DNA of 64,000 bases from Deltaproteobacteria bacterium. GTDB taxonomy: Bacteria > Desulfobacterota > Dissulfuribacteria > Dissulfuribacterales > DYLC01. Where the stretch lies: assembly GCA_028695735.1 (NCBI GenBank), contig JAQVIJ010000002.1:114841-178840 (forward strand). The letters are read 5' to 3'. Each line of letters begins with the position of its first letter. The first letter of the stretch is position 1. This document shows, one piece after another, positions 35,421 through 44,403 of this stretch. The notes beneath the pieces were generated by a model, which was not told the DNA's origin, did no database searches, and worked only from the letters and a program-made list of their open reading frames with translations. The translations under genes and the position numbers were made by a program.

Positions 35421-36139
35421 CACCAAAGATAGCCCACAAAGCCGACCTCGGCAGATACTACAAGGGCATTCCCATTCATGCAGCCACCGGCCTGCACGAG
35501 GCGGTGGCAGACCTCATAGCCGCACATTGCACAAAGGGCAGTAGCATACTGGAACTTGGCGCAGGCAGTGGGGCTATGGCCGCAAGGCTCTTTGACATGG
35601 GCTATTCAGTTCATGCAGTGGACATAGATGCCTCTACCTGGGCATGCCCACACATCCCTGTTCAGGAGCTGGATCTGAACAAAGAGGACTGGCCCCTGGC
35701 CATTTCCCAGCCGTTTCCATGTGTTTTGGCCATGGAGGTGGTGGAGCACCTGGAAAACCCCAAGGGCTTTTTCAGGAATCTGTTCAAAGTGGTAAGGCCT
35801 GATGGCCTGTGTGTGGTGACCACGCCCAATGTCTTAAATGCCAGGTCCCTCAGCCGTTTTCTGAAAAAAGGTCAGTTTTACTGCTTCAGCCCAGAGCTAT
35901 ACTTTAAGACCGGCCATATCTCCATTCTGCCCTATTGGCTGCTGCACCTCTTTGCACAAGATGCCGGCTTTCAAGTCCTGGAGACCCATTTTGTGGGCAG
36001 GCTCTATTCAAGGCCCTTAAGTATTCTGAAGAATCGCTTGTTGTCATACTGGCTTCGCAGCATGAGGCCCCGTGAAAAAGACATGTTTTTCAGGGATGAC
36101 GAGGCTATCTGTTGCCTGATTCTGCGAAAAAATGCATAG
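35408..36139 (+). CDS. Class I SAM-dependent methyltransferase
   Basis: The 243-residue protein has SAM motif I ILELGAGSGAMAARLFDMGY (about 47-66), acidic loop VHAVDIDAS, and motif IV-like PCVLAMEVVEHLENPKGFFR, with post motif VVRPDGLCVVTTPN. It belongs to the UbiG/methyltransferase-11 and -23 type found in polysaccharide clusters. It overlaps the downstream glycosyltransferase by eight nt, so a role in modifying a glycan or lipid-linked sugar is inferred. The substrate is unknown. Confidence 0.85.
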   Translation: MVDASPKIAHKADLGRYYKGIPIHAATGLHEAVADLIAAHCTKGSSILELGAGSGAMAARLFDMGYSVHAVDIDASTWACPHIPVQELDLNKEDWPLAISQPFPCVLAMEVVEHLENPKGFFRNLFKVVRPDGLCVVTTPNVLNARSLSRFLKKGQFYCFSPELYFKTGHISILPYWLLHLFAQDAGFQVLETHFVGRLYSRPLSILKNRLLSYWLRSMRPREKDMFFRDDEAICCLILRKNA

Positions 36140-37232
36140 AATAGCCCTGTGCATGGCCACGTTGGGGGATGGAGGTGTGGGCAGGCTCACACTCCTGTTG
36201 GTGCGGCGCTGGTGCGATATGGGAATAGATGTGGACCTGCTTTTGGGCCGCACCACGAGCCCCTATATGAGCGAGTTGGATGCCCGGGCACGAGTCATTC
36301 GCCTGGGCACCTCAAACCCCTTTTTCAGCACGCCCAAGGTGGCTTTTTATCTGCATCGAGCCAGGCCTGATGTAATCCTTTCGGACAGTCTGCGCCTAAA
36401 TCGCATAAGCCTCATGGCCAAGGCCCTCTCCAGAAGCAATGTGCGGGTCTATACCGCTGTGCACATCCCCATGGGGGTCAAGGAACAGCTTCTGCCCATT
36501 AAAAAACGGCCCCGTTACCGCCGTCAGGTGATCAGGACCTTTAACAAGGCCCATGGCATCATAGCGGTATCCCAGGGCGTGGCCCAGGATTTGGTGACCT
36601 GTTTTCCCATCGATGCCAGCAAGGTACGAGTGATTTATAATCCCATCGTCTATCCTGAGCTGTTTCAAAAGGCCAAGGAGCCCTTGTCCCATTCCTGGTT
36701 TGTGCAGAAGGATAGGCCTGTCATTCTGGCGGCCGGCAGATTTGAGCCGCAAAAGGCATTCTTGACCCTGATAAGGGCCTTTCATCTGCTACAAAAGGAG
36801 ATGCCAGCCCGACTTGTAATTCTGGGAGACGGCAAGGAAAGAAAGGCGATGGAGGCCCTTATTGCAGAATTGGGGCTTCAGAATCAAGTGTCCCTTCCTG
36901 GTTTCGTGCTGAATCCCTATTCATATATGGCACAGGCAGACCTCTTTGTGCTGTCTTCTGCATGGGAGGGATTTGGCATGGTGCTGGTGGAGGCCATGGC
37001 CCTGGGAACGCCTGTGGTCTCCACTGACTGTCAGTTCGGCCCAAGGGAGATACTACAAGACGGCAGGCTTGGGCCCCTTGTCAAAGTGGGGGATGTGCAA
37101 GGCCTTGCAGTGGCTATGCGGCAGGCACTTTTAAGGCCTGTGGCAAGGGAGGAACTCATGATGGCCGCCGGCCGTTTTTCTGATGAGATGAGCGCAAGGG
37201 CATATGTGGAGTACATGGGGCTTTTAGCCTAA
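36132..37232 (+). CDS. Glycosyltransferase, GT4 family
   Basis: The 366-residue GT-B enzyme has an N-terminal GDGGVGRLTLLLVRRW glycine loop, and a C-terminal nucleotide-sugar domain with PVILAAGRFEPQKAFLTLIR, LVILGDGKER, LPGFVLNPYSYMAQADLFVL and SAWEGFGMVLVEAMALGTPV (the E-x7-E region). It most likely adds a hexose to a lipopolysaccharide or capsule oligosaccharide at the cytosolic face. It is flanked by a methyltransferase and an O-antigen-ligase-like protein. Confidence 0.92.
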   Translation: MHRIALCMATLGDGGVGRLTLLLVRRWCDMGIDVDLLLGRTTSPYMSELDARARVIRLGTSNPFFSTPKVAFYLHRARPDVILSDSLRLNRISLMAKALSRSNVRVYTAVHIPMGVKEQLLPIKKRPRYRRQVIRTFNKAHGIIAVSQGVAQDLVTCFPIDASKVRVIYNPIVYPELFQKAKEPLSHSWFVQKDRPVILAAGRFEPQKAFLTLIRAFHLLQKEMPARLVILGDGKERKAMEALIAELGLQNQVSLPGFVLNPYSYMAQADLFVLSSAWEGFGMVLVEAMALGTPVVSTDCQFGPREILQDGRLGPLVKVGDVQGLAVAMRQALLRPVAREELMMAAGRFSDEMSARAYVEYMGLLA

Positions 37233-37246
37233 AGGATATTTCAAAG

Positions 37247-38563
37247 ATGGCGGCGGAGTTGGCTATTACAAAGGGAAAAGACTCGTTGGTGCACATTCTG
37301 CTCAGGCTTACGCTTTTTGGCTACCCAAGCCTCGTGGTGTTGCAAAAGGATGTACACATGGCCTTTTTGGTGCTCTGGGCGTCTTTGGGCCTGTTTTACC
37401 TGCGAAGCAGTTGGCAGCGTCTCTCTGATGAGTCAAAGCTGGTCGTTAAGGCTGTTTTCCTATTTCTCTTTCTGTCTGCCTTAAGCCTTTTCAATGTGGA
37501 GGACTGGCGGCACTGCCTCTGGCTTATGAGCCGCTATGAGCCCTTTTTGTTTATGCCCCTTTTGCTTGCCCTGTTTTACCGTTTTGAAGGGATACTTGAG
37601 CCCTTTTTTTATGGATTGATTTTGGCGGGCCTTGTGTGTTTTGCAGTGGCAGGGTATGAGGTCTGGTATATGGGAATGGAGCGGGCCGGAGCTGCCTTTA
37701 AAAATGCCAACAGGTTCGGCAGTGTTGCTGTGTGCATTGCGTCCTTTTTGACGGCAGCCTGTTTTCTGTTGCAACTCTCCAGGTATGTGAGGCTATTGGT
37801 GGCTGTTTCGGCCTTTTTTTGCCTGTGGGCCGCATTGTTGTCAGGTTCCAGGGGGGCTATCTTTGTGTTTCCCGTGCTCATGGGGGTGTTACTTTACTCG
37901 GTCATTCTTGTGCAAAGACGCATACATAAGGCACAAACCCCAGGTCCCTTTAGAACAAACAGGTATTCATGGCTCTTTGTGGTGATTTTGTTGGCATTTG
38001 CCGTCTCTTTTGTGGGCTACAACGGTTTTTTGAGGCAACATAGTCAAAGGGCTGTGAAGGAGTTTCAAGAATATCTACACGGAAAGAGGGACAACGAGGC
38101 CTCCATAGGCCAACGGCTCATGATGTGGGGATATGCGATTAAAATCTGGAGGCAACACCCATGGATCGGCACAGGCATAGGTGATGTGGAAAGGGACATG
38201 ACCGCTTTGAACGAGGCAGACGGCCGTCCCATGACTCATGTGTATTACCATGTGCACAATCTGTATCTGGATGTGCTGGCCTCCACTGGCATAGCCGGTC
38301 TTGCAGGCATGTTGCTTGCGTGTTTTGCCGCGCCGTTTCGTGCCTTCCGACGCAGCTTTCTAAATCCGGCATCGAATGAAAACGCCCGTTATGCAGCGGT
38401 CTGTGGTTTGATGGCCCTGCTATTCTTTGCATTGAACGGCCTGTCCGAGGGCTGGATATACACGCGAGGCGTGACCATTTTCGTATTTTTGCTGGCTGTG
38501 TTTCTGAGTGCTGCTCGTGTTGAGCCAGAATCCCGCCCTTATTCCCCTTCCCGCTTGCCGTGA
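37247..38563 (+). CDS. O-antigen ligase / polymerase-like membrane protein (WaaL-type)
   Basis: The 438-residue protein has about ten hydrophobic segments and a large periplasmic loop containing ASIGQRLMMWGYAIKIWRQH, PWIGTGIGDVERD and HVHNLYLDVLASTGIAGLAG. This is the Wzy_C pattern, with the conserved R and H of WaaL ligases. The end LSAARVEPESRPYSPSRLP runs into a palindrome-type repeat (GTGAAGGGTTGGGGTGGGG) at 38560. It probably transfers O-polysaccharide to lipid A-core; polymerase function is the alternative. Confidence 0.85.
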   Translation: MAAELAITKGKDSLVHILLRLTLFGYPSLVVLQKDVHMAFLVLWASLGLFYLRSSWQRLSDESKLVVKAVFLFLFLSALSLFNVEDWRHCLWLMSRYEPFLFMPLLLALFYRFEGILEPFFYGLILAGLVCFAVAGYEVWYMGMERAGAAFKNANRFGSVAVCIASFLTAACFLLQLSRYVRLLVAVSAFFCLWAALLSGSRGAIFVFPVLMGVLLYSVILVQRRIHKAQTPGPFRTNRYSWLFVVILLAFAVSFVGYNGFLRQHSQRAVKEFQEYLHGKRDNEASIGQRLMMWGYAIKIWRQHPWIGTGIGDVERDMTALNEADGRPMTHVYYHVHNLYLDVLASTGIAGLAGMLLACFAAPFRAFRRSFLNPASNENARYAAVCGLMALLFFALNGLSEGWIYTRGVTIFVFLLAVFLSAARVEPESRPYSPSRLP

Positions 38564-38685
38564 AGGGTTGGGGTGGGGCTTACTCCCCTCCGGAATTTGG
38601 GTTAAGTGTATATATTGTTTTCCAGTTTCTTTCTGTGTTATGTTATATATCGAAACAGGTCTTTTTTGCCTTATTCCCTGTGGAG

Positions 38686-39567
38686 ATGCCTATCAGAACC
38701 CTTTTCATGCTGTTTATCTGTTTCTGCGGCCTGTATTTTCAGGTTTTTGCGGGCATTTTCGGCCATGTTGCATGGGCCGGTGAGCCTCGTGTGTCAGCGG
38801 TGCTCTCCTCGGAGATCCGTCCTTATATGCAGGCCATGGATGGTCTGAGGTCCATTTTTCCATCTTATATCCCCACATTTTCCATGGCAAACCCTGAATT
38901 GGCGGCAAGGACACTTCAGACGAATGACTATGAACGGGTGGTGGTCGTGGGTTCCAATGCCGCCCGGCTGGCGGTGCAGAACGTATCCGACAAGAAAAAG
39001 ATCGTTATCCTGATGGTCCTGGATATTCGCGAGAATTTTGGTGACGGCCTTTGCGGTGTGGATATGCGTGTACCCCTTGAAGAGGAATTGCGTGGAATAT
39101 CAGAGCAATTGGGGGTAAATTTGCGAGTTGCGGCGCTCTTTAGCACTGAAGAGAATGCAATGCGGGTCAGGGAAGCGGAGAAGGCTGCGAAGAAATTGGG
39201 TGTCAGATTGACGTCCTGGCGTGTGGCTGAACGGGCTGATGCCCTGAATCGTTTGAACTCTGATGCCGGCAGTGTGGATTGCCTGCTCTTTCTGCCGGAT
39301 CCCATCTTTGATTCGGAGACATTCATATCACACCTTGTCAAGACTGCATTGCTCAATGGTGTGGCGCCTGTGGGTTACAACCGTTTCTTTGTGGAGACAG
39401 GGGCCGTGCTTGCATTCAACCTGGACTATACCGGAATAGGCAGACAGGGCTCGGCATTTTTGAATGACATGGGTATGTGCGGCATCCTTGCCCCTGCCTT
39501 TCAGGTGGAGATCAATGGAAAGAGTCTGGAACTCGTGCAAAGACAGTGGAAGGAAAGAAGGCCGTGA
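38686..39567 (+). CDS. Periplasmic substrate-binding protein, ABC type (COG2984-like)
   Basis: This protein of about 293 residues has a signal sequence (LFMLFICFCGLYFQVFAGIF). The core matches the ABC_sub_bind family seen with orphan sensor kinases: DYERVVVVGSNAARLAVQNV, LRVAALFSTEENAMRVREAE, CLLFLPDPIFDSETFISHLV, VLAFNLDYTGIGRQGSAFLN. No permease or ATPase is adjacent. Its stop overlaps the kinase start as GTGA, suggesting it is the ligand sensor for the kinase. The start is weakly supported (ATG 38686, GGAG too close). Confidence 0.8.
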   Translation: MPIRTLFMLFICFCGLYFQVFAGIFGHVAWAGEPRVSAVLSSEIRPYMQAMDGLRSIFPSYIPTFSMANPELAARTLQTNDYERVVVVGSNAARLAVQNVSDKKKIVILMVLDIRENFGDGLCGVDMRVPLEEELRGISEQLGVNLRVAALFSTEENAMRVREAEKAAKKLGVRLTSWRVAERADALNRLNSDAGSVDCLLFLPDPIFDSETFISHLVKTALLNGVAPVGYNRFFVETGAVLAFNLDYTGIGRQGSAFLNDMGMCGILAPAFQVEINGKSLELVQRQWKERRP

Positions 39568-40955
39568 CAGCTTCTCTCGGATTGAAACAGAGACTGCTTC
39601 TGGGGTTGTCGGCCCTGATGCTTGGGTCTGTGGCGGTGTTCTGGGTGGTGGGAGGCATGTGGGGTGAGCACTTCCTTCGCAGCAGATTCGAGGATCGCAT
39701 CACATTTTTGGCCCATCATCTGGCGTTGAACGCTGAATTGGGCATGCTTTTGAACGACAAGAAGATGTTGGCAAGACTTGCCGAAAACATCCTCTCCGAA
39801 AAGGATGTCACGGCTGTGGTGATTCAGGACACCGATGGGAAGGCCCTGGTTTCCGTAGGAGACAGGCAGGGTGGAGGCAATGTCATGCTCTCGGAGATAC
39901 TTCTGCGGCAACAGAAGGAAGACCCGTTTTTACAGACTGATTCCCAGAAAGCCAGGTCACTGGGCCGAGTGATGGTCTATTACAGCACCGCCGGCATGGA
40001 GGAGCTGCTTTTGAGCCTGCGCAAGCTGTTTATCTGGATCGTCCTTGCCATAGCAGGAATCGGCATGGCTGTGTTTTACATATTTTCCCATTCCCTGGTG
40101 GCACCCCTTAAGGAGTTGGTAAAGGCCGCTAAACGGGTATCGAGGGGGGATTGGGATGTGGAGGTGAGGGGAGGGGCCCTGCCCGAGACCATGGAGCTGG
40201 CCGAGGCATTTAATCAGATGCTCATCTCCCTTAAGGAGAGCAGACGCTGTCTGGAAGAGAGTTATCAGGAGATGAGTTCCCAAAAGGCCCTGGTTGAGGT
40301 GGGTGAATTCGCCTTCCATGTGGCCCATGAGGTCAAAAATCCCTTGGGGATCATGAAGGGGGCCATGGAGATTTTGAAAAAGCCTGAGGTGCCGACGGAG
40401 ACAAAGACCACCATGATCTCCTATGTGGAGGATGAGATAAGGCGTCTGAATGATATGATTCAGGACTTTTTGGCATTTTCAAGGCCCAGAAGGCCGGTAT
40501 TCCAGCCCGTTGTGCTTCAAGGGTTTCTGGAGGAGCTGGTGCAGCGAATGGGGCTTGAGTGGGAGGCAAAAGGTGTCTCCCTGCTGTGGCGGTGTGAGTG
40601 CGGCACAGCGGCATGTATGGCGGATGCAGATATGTTGTCTCAGGCTGTGGTGAACCTGGTGAAGAACGCCTGTGAGGCCGTTGAGCACGGTTCGAACAGT
40701 CCGGAAGTGGTGGTGGTTTTGAAGGCATCGGGTGTGTATGCCGTCATAGAGGTGCAGGACAATGGCATCGGCATACCTGAGGAATTGAGGGAGCGCATAC
40801 TGCAACCGTTTTTCACCACCAAGACAAAGGGCACCGGGCTGGGGCTTTCCTTTGTGCGGCGTGTGACGGAGTTGCACGGAGGAGAGCTGGCATTTGAAAG
40901 CAATGAAAACGGAAGTGTGTTTAGGTTATTTTTGCCATTGGGAAATATGGGATAG
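39564..40955 (+). CDS. Membrane histidine kinase with HAMP domain
   Basis: The 463-residue protein has TM1 at about 8-30 (LLLGLSALMLGSVAVFWVVG), a periplasmic region of about 120 residues, TM2 at about 153-175, HAMP (HSLVAPLKELVKAAKRVSRG), phospho-acceptor His in EFAFHVAHEVKNPLGIMKGA, and an ATP domain with VNLVKNACEAVE (N box), VQDNGIGIPEELRE (G1) and TTKTKGTGLGLSFVRR (G2). It is typical of NtrB-like partners of sigma-54 activators. GTG 39564 with upstream GGAAAG is the start. Confidence 0.93.
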   Translation: MTASLGLKQRLLLGLSALMLGSVAVFWVVGGMWGEHFLRSRFEDRITFLAHHLALNAELGMLLNDKKMLARLAENILSEKDVTAVVIQDTDGKALVSVGDRQGGGNVMLSEILLRQQKEDPFLQTDSQKARSLGRVMVYYSTAGMEELLLSLRKLFIWIVLAIAGIGMAVFYIFSHSLVAPLKELVKAAKRVSRGDWDVEVRGGALPETMELAEAFNQMLISLKESRRCLEESYQEMSSQKALVEVGEFAFHVAHEVKNPLGIMKGAMEILKKPEVPTETKTTMISYVEDEIRRLNDMIQDFLAFSRPRRPVFQPVVLQGFLEELVQRMGLEWEAKGVSLLWRCECGTAACMADADMLSQAVVNLVKNACEAVEHGSNSPEVVVVLKASGVYAVIEVQDNGIGIPEELRERILQPFFTTKTKGTGLGLSFVRRVTELHGGELAFESNENGSVFRLFLPLGNMG

Positions 40956-40972
40956 AAAGGTGTTGTAAGACT

Positions 40973-42334
40973 ATGGCAAGCATATTGATAGTGGATGATG
41001 AGCCGAAGATTCGGCATATCCTGCGAATTATGTTGTCTCTTAAAGGCCATTCGGTGCATGAGGCCGCAGACGGCGAGGATGCCCTGAAGATCCTGCAGAA
41101 GGAGCCCTTGGACCTGGTCATCTCGGATATCAAGATGCCCAGGATGGATGGGCTCACCCTGCTCGAACGCATAAAGGAGATGAATTCCGCCTGCCCTGTG
41201 GTCTTCATAACCGCGTTCGCCACCATAGATTCCTGCGTAGAGGCCATGCAGAAGGGTGCCGTGGACTATATAACAAAGCCCTTTGACGAGCAGCGCATTC
41301 TGCTGACCATCGAAAAGGCCCTGGGAATCTCCCGCATCCTGGCGGAGAACAAGTCGCTCAAGGAGGAACTGGCCGGTCGAAGCGCAAGCGAGATCGTATG
41401 TGTGTCTCCGGCCATGCAGCGGGTGCTGGAACTGGCGTTGAAGGTGGCGCAAAAGCCCGATACCACCGTGCTCATCACAGGTGAGTCGGGGACAGGAAAG
41501 GAGATCGTGGCCAGATTTATACACCAGCGCAGCCCTCGCGCCTCAAAGCGCTTTGTGGCCATAAATTGTGCGGCCATCTCTCCAAGCCTGGTGGAGAGCA
41601 CCCTTTTTGGGCACGAACGAGGGGCCTTTACCGGCGCTGACAAGCGAAAAGAGGGGTTGTTCGAGTATGCAACTCAGGGAACGCTCTTTTTGGATGAAAT
41701 AGGTGAGTTGCCCCTGGAGGTGCAGGCCAAATTGCTGCGGGCCCTTCAGGAGCGTGTGATTCAACGCGTCGGTGGAAACGAGCAGATCAAGGTGGATGTG
41801 CGTGTGCTCTGCGCCACCAATCAGGATCTGCAGCAGATGGTGAACAAGGGCAGGTTTCGAGAGGACCTGTTTTATCGCATAAATGTCTTTCCCATTCAGG
41901 TTCCACCGCTCCAGGAGCGGAAAGAGGACATAGTGCCCCTGGCGGAACACTTTGCGCGCAAGTTTACTGGCAAGCAGGATGAAAATGCCATCCTCTTCAC
42001 AAATGGGGCTAAAAGGCTTCTGGAGGAGTATCATTGGCCCGGAAACGTGAGGGAACTGGTAAACGCCATGGAGAGGGCAGTGATTCTGGCGGGGGATCAG
42101 CCAATCACAGCGGACGAGTTGTCGTTTTTGCGGGTGCGCGGCCCGGCCTCAGGCATTCTGGAGGACTTCAAGCTGCCTCCAGGAGGTATCTCCATAGAGG
42201 CCCTGGAAAAGGAGCTGATTCGACAGGCGCTTCAAATGACTAACAACAATCAGAGCTCGGCAGCCAAGCTCCTGGGGCTGACCCGTGCCAAGTTTCGGAC
42301 CTTTTTGAAGCAGTTGGAAGAAGAAAATGAGTAA
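40973..42334 (+). CDS. NtrC-family response regulator, sigma-54 activator
   Basis: This 453-residue protein has a receiver domain (VDDEPKIRHILRIML, acceptor Asp in LDLVISDIKMPRMDG, about residue 52), an AAA+ domain with Walker A GESGTGKE, sigma-54 contact loop ERGAFTGADKR, Walker B FLDEIGELPLEVQAKLLR and arginine-finger region FREDLFYRINVFPI, and a C-terminal Fis helix-turn-helix (NNNQSSAAKLLGLTRAKFRT). With the kinase 17 nt upstream it forms a two-component pair. Targets may include the TonB receptor gene next to it. Confidence 0.95.
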   Translation: MASILIVDDEPKIRHILRIMLSLKGHSVHEAADGEDALKILQKEPLDLVISDIKMPRMDGLTLLERIKEMNSACPVVFITAFATIDSCVEAMQKGAVDYITKPFDEQRILLTIEKALGISRILAENKSLKEELAGRSASEIVCVSPAMQRVLELALKVAQKPDTTVLITGESGTGKEIVARFIHQRSPRASKRFVAINCAAISPSLVESTLFGHERGAFTGADKRKEGLFEYATQGTLFLDEIGELPLEVQAKLLRALQERVIQRVGGNEQIKVDVRVLCATNQDLQQMVNKGRFREDLFYRINVFPIQVPPLQERKEDIVPLAEHFARKFTGKQDENAILFTNGAKRLLEEYHWPGNVRELVNAMERAVILAGDQPITADELSFLRVRGPASGILEDFKLPPGGISIEALEKELIRQALQMTNNNQSSAAKLLGLTRAKFRTFLKQLEEENE

Positions 42335-44396
42335 TTTTTCCAGAAAATGGCCTTTGAAGGCCGGATTTAGCCTTTTTAATCGTATTGTCAGCAGGTCGTC
42401 CGTGCTGATGGTTATCTGCTGGCTCATGAACGCCGTAACTGCCATTGCCACAGAGGACACTTCCATCATGTTTGTGGGTGAGGACCTTTCGGTGCTGACT
42501 ATCGCCTCACGAAGGGCCGAGAGCCCTGAGAGTGCGCCTGCCGTGGCCCAGGTGATAACAGCGGAGGAGATGAGGCGAAACGGCGTAGATACAGTGGCCG
42601 AGGCCCTTTCTCTGACGCAGGGCTTTTATATCCTGCCGGATCAACGGGGAAGTGTCCCATACCAGCGCGGGGTGAAGGACGGCACCCTGTTCCTCTATAA
42701 TTCCGTGCCTTTGACCGCCGACGGCTCTCGGGCGGTTACCCCCCTGGACAAAGATGTGTCTTTGGCCTCCATAGAGCGCATAGAGGTCATAAGGGGCCCT
42801 GGTTCTGTGCTCTGGGGCCCGGATGCCTTTGCCGGCATCGTGAATATCGTGCCCAAACGAGGCAGGGATGTGAACGGTTTCGAGGTGCAGGCCCAGGGAG
42901 GCTCACCTGATAAAGACCGCTCGGTAAACCTGCTCTGGGGGAAAAATACAGGTCTCTGGGAGGGCTTCGCTGCCTTGAATCTGCGCGAAGGCAATGCCCC
43001 ATTTCACAACTTCAATCTGGTGCGGCTGGCCGGGCCCGACAATATGCCGCTTCCTTTTTCTGAGCGCATAGGGATGGAAGACCTCCCTGACTCCAGGTCC
43101 GTGGAGGGGGTGTTCAACCTTTCATGGCAGGACTGGCTGAGATTTTCAGGCCGCTGGTCTGAATCCCAGAGATATTATGTATTAAATGACGCCTCTTCCA
43201 GCCTGTTTTGGCGTGGTAAGAGGGAGACGCCTTTTCGTTTTCTGCGTATGGAAGCCGAGAGGTCCTACGGCCCGTCCAAGCTGAGTCTGAACGCCTATTA
43301 CAGCGAGTTCGATTTTTCGGAGCAGGAGGTGGATCTGCCCACCCTTTCACAAAAGAGCCGTGTATCCTACGCCGAGCTTTTATACGATCGCGAGCTTTGG
43401 AATGCGGATGCACTGGCCACTCTGGGCGTCTCCTATCGCTATAACACCGTAAACGGCGCCATTGTAAGCAAGGGCTATCCACCTGATTTCATGGTGCCGG
43501 GCAACATCTTCTTTCTGCCCATAGTACGGCAGCAGGACATCTCGACTCGTATGCCGTCAGCCTTCATGCAGGTGAGGAGGCACTGGAACCTGCTGGATGC
43601 CTGGTGCGGCCTGCGCATGGACGACCACGAGTACGACACAACCTTGAGCTACAACGCCGGAGTGAGCATGCGGCTATCTCATGAGTGGCAGCTCAAACTT
43701 TTGTCCGGGTCCGCTTACAGAACGCCTTATAACCTCCAATTTGCACAAAAGACCGGTATAAAACCCGAAGAGATTCGAAGCCTGAGTGCCCAGCTCCTGT
43801 GGAAGCCGCTGCCCGGCCTCAATCTCTCCGCCACAGGTTTCTGGAACCACATCGAGCACCACATGAACGAGGATGCGCTGGCCGGGCTTTCCGCCCCTGT
43901 GAGTGAAAGGATAGCCGGGCTGGAGTGGGAAGGCAGGTGGACGCCGGTAAAGGACCTGACCCTGTGGTTGAATGGAACAGTGTTTTCCAATGCCGGCGAT
44001 GATGAGACATACAGCCTGTATATCAAGCGTCTGGTAGGCGGTGTGTGGGTGGATAGCCTGTATCGCAGTTGGGATGTGCCCTATGATACGGGTTCCGACG
44101 GGCTTTTGAATGCAGGCGTGAACTGGCGGGCCCTCAAAAATCTGGATCTCTCTCTGCGTGTGCAGTATGCCCATGCGAGGGACTTTTATTACGACAAGGG
44201 CAGGCTGATGGAACACACACCATCCAACTGGCTGGCAGCCTCATCGGTCACCCTGAAGGATTGGCCTGTCAAAAAGGGTGAGCTTCAGTGGTCGGTCAAG
44301 AACCTCCTGGATAACGATTATCCCATTCAGGGCACCTATGCACCGCAGCACAATCCGCCGTTTCAGACCTATCTGACGTGGAGATGGAGGTTTTAG
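42327..44396 (+). CDS. TonB-dependent outer-membrane receptor
   Basis: The 689-residue protein has a signal region in the first 42 residues (SSVLMVICWLMNAVTAIATE), a plug domain (VAQVITAEEMRRNGVDTVAE, IERIEVIRGPGSVLWGPDAF, AGIVNIVPKRG) and a 22-strand type barrel ending TYLTWRWRF, with the aromatic final residue needed for assembly. It overlaps the regulator gene by eight nt. With a binding protein and two-component genes upstream it may take up the ligand they sense. The substrate (siderophore, cobalamin or other) cannot be read from sequence. Confidence 0.93.
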   Translation: MSNFSRKWPLKAGFSLFNRIVSRSSVLMVICWLMNAVTAIATEDTSIMFVGEDLSVLTIASRRAESPESAPAVAQVITAEEMRRNGVDTVAEALSLTQGFYILPDQRGSVPYQRGVKDGTLFLYNSVPLTADGSRAVTPLDKDVSLASIERIEVIRGPGSVLWGPDAFAGIVNIVPKRGRDVNGFEVQAQGGSPDKDRSVNLLWGKNTGLWEGFAALNLREGNAPFHNFNLVRLAGPDNMPLPFSERIGMEDLPDSRSVEGVFNLSWQDWLRFSGRWSESQRYYVLNDASSSLFWRGKRETPFRFLRMEAERSYGPSKLSLNAYYSEFDFSEQEVDLPTLSQKSRVSYAELLYDRELWNADALATLGVSYRYNTVNGAIVSKGYPPDFMVPGNIFFLPIVRQQDISTRMPSAFMQVRRHWNLLDAWCGLRMDDHEYDTTLSYNAGVSMRLSHEWQLKLLSGSAYRTPYNLQFAQKTGIKPEEIRSLSAQLLWKPLPGLNLSATGFWNHIEHHMNEDALAGLSAPVSERIAGLEWEGRWTPVKDLTLWLNGTVFSNAGDDETYSLYIKRLVGGVWVDSLYRSWDVPYDTGSDGLLNAGVNWRALKNLDLSLRVQYAHARDFYYDKGRLMEHTPSNWLAASSVTLKDWPVKKGELQWSVKNLLDNDYPIQGTYAPQHNPPFQTYLTWRWRF

Positions 44397-44403
44397 GCCT
44401 GTC

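Noticed and set aside
38560..38685. Longer N-terminus for the binding protein
   Set aside because: It would begin inside a palindrome-type repeat and place 42 residues before a normal signal peptide.
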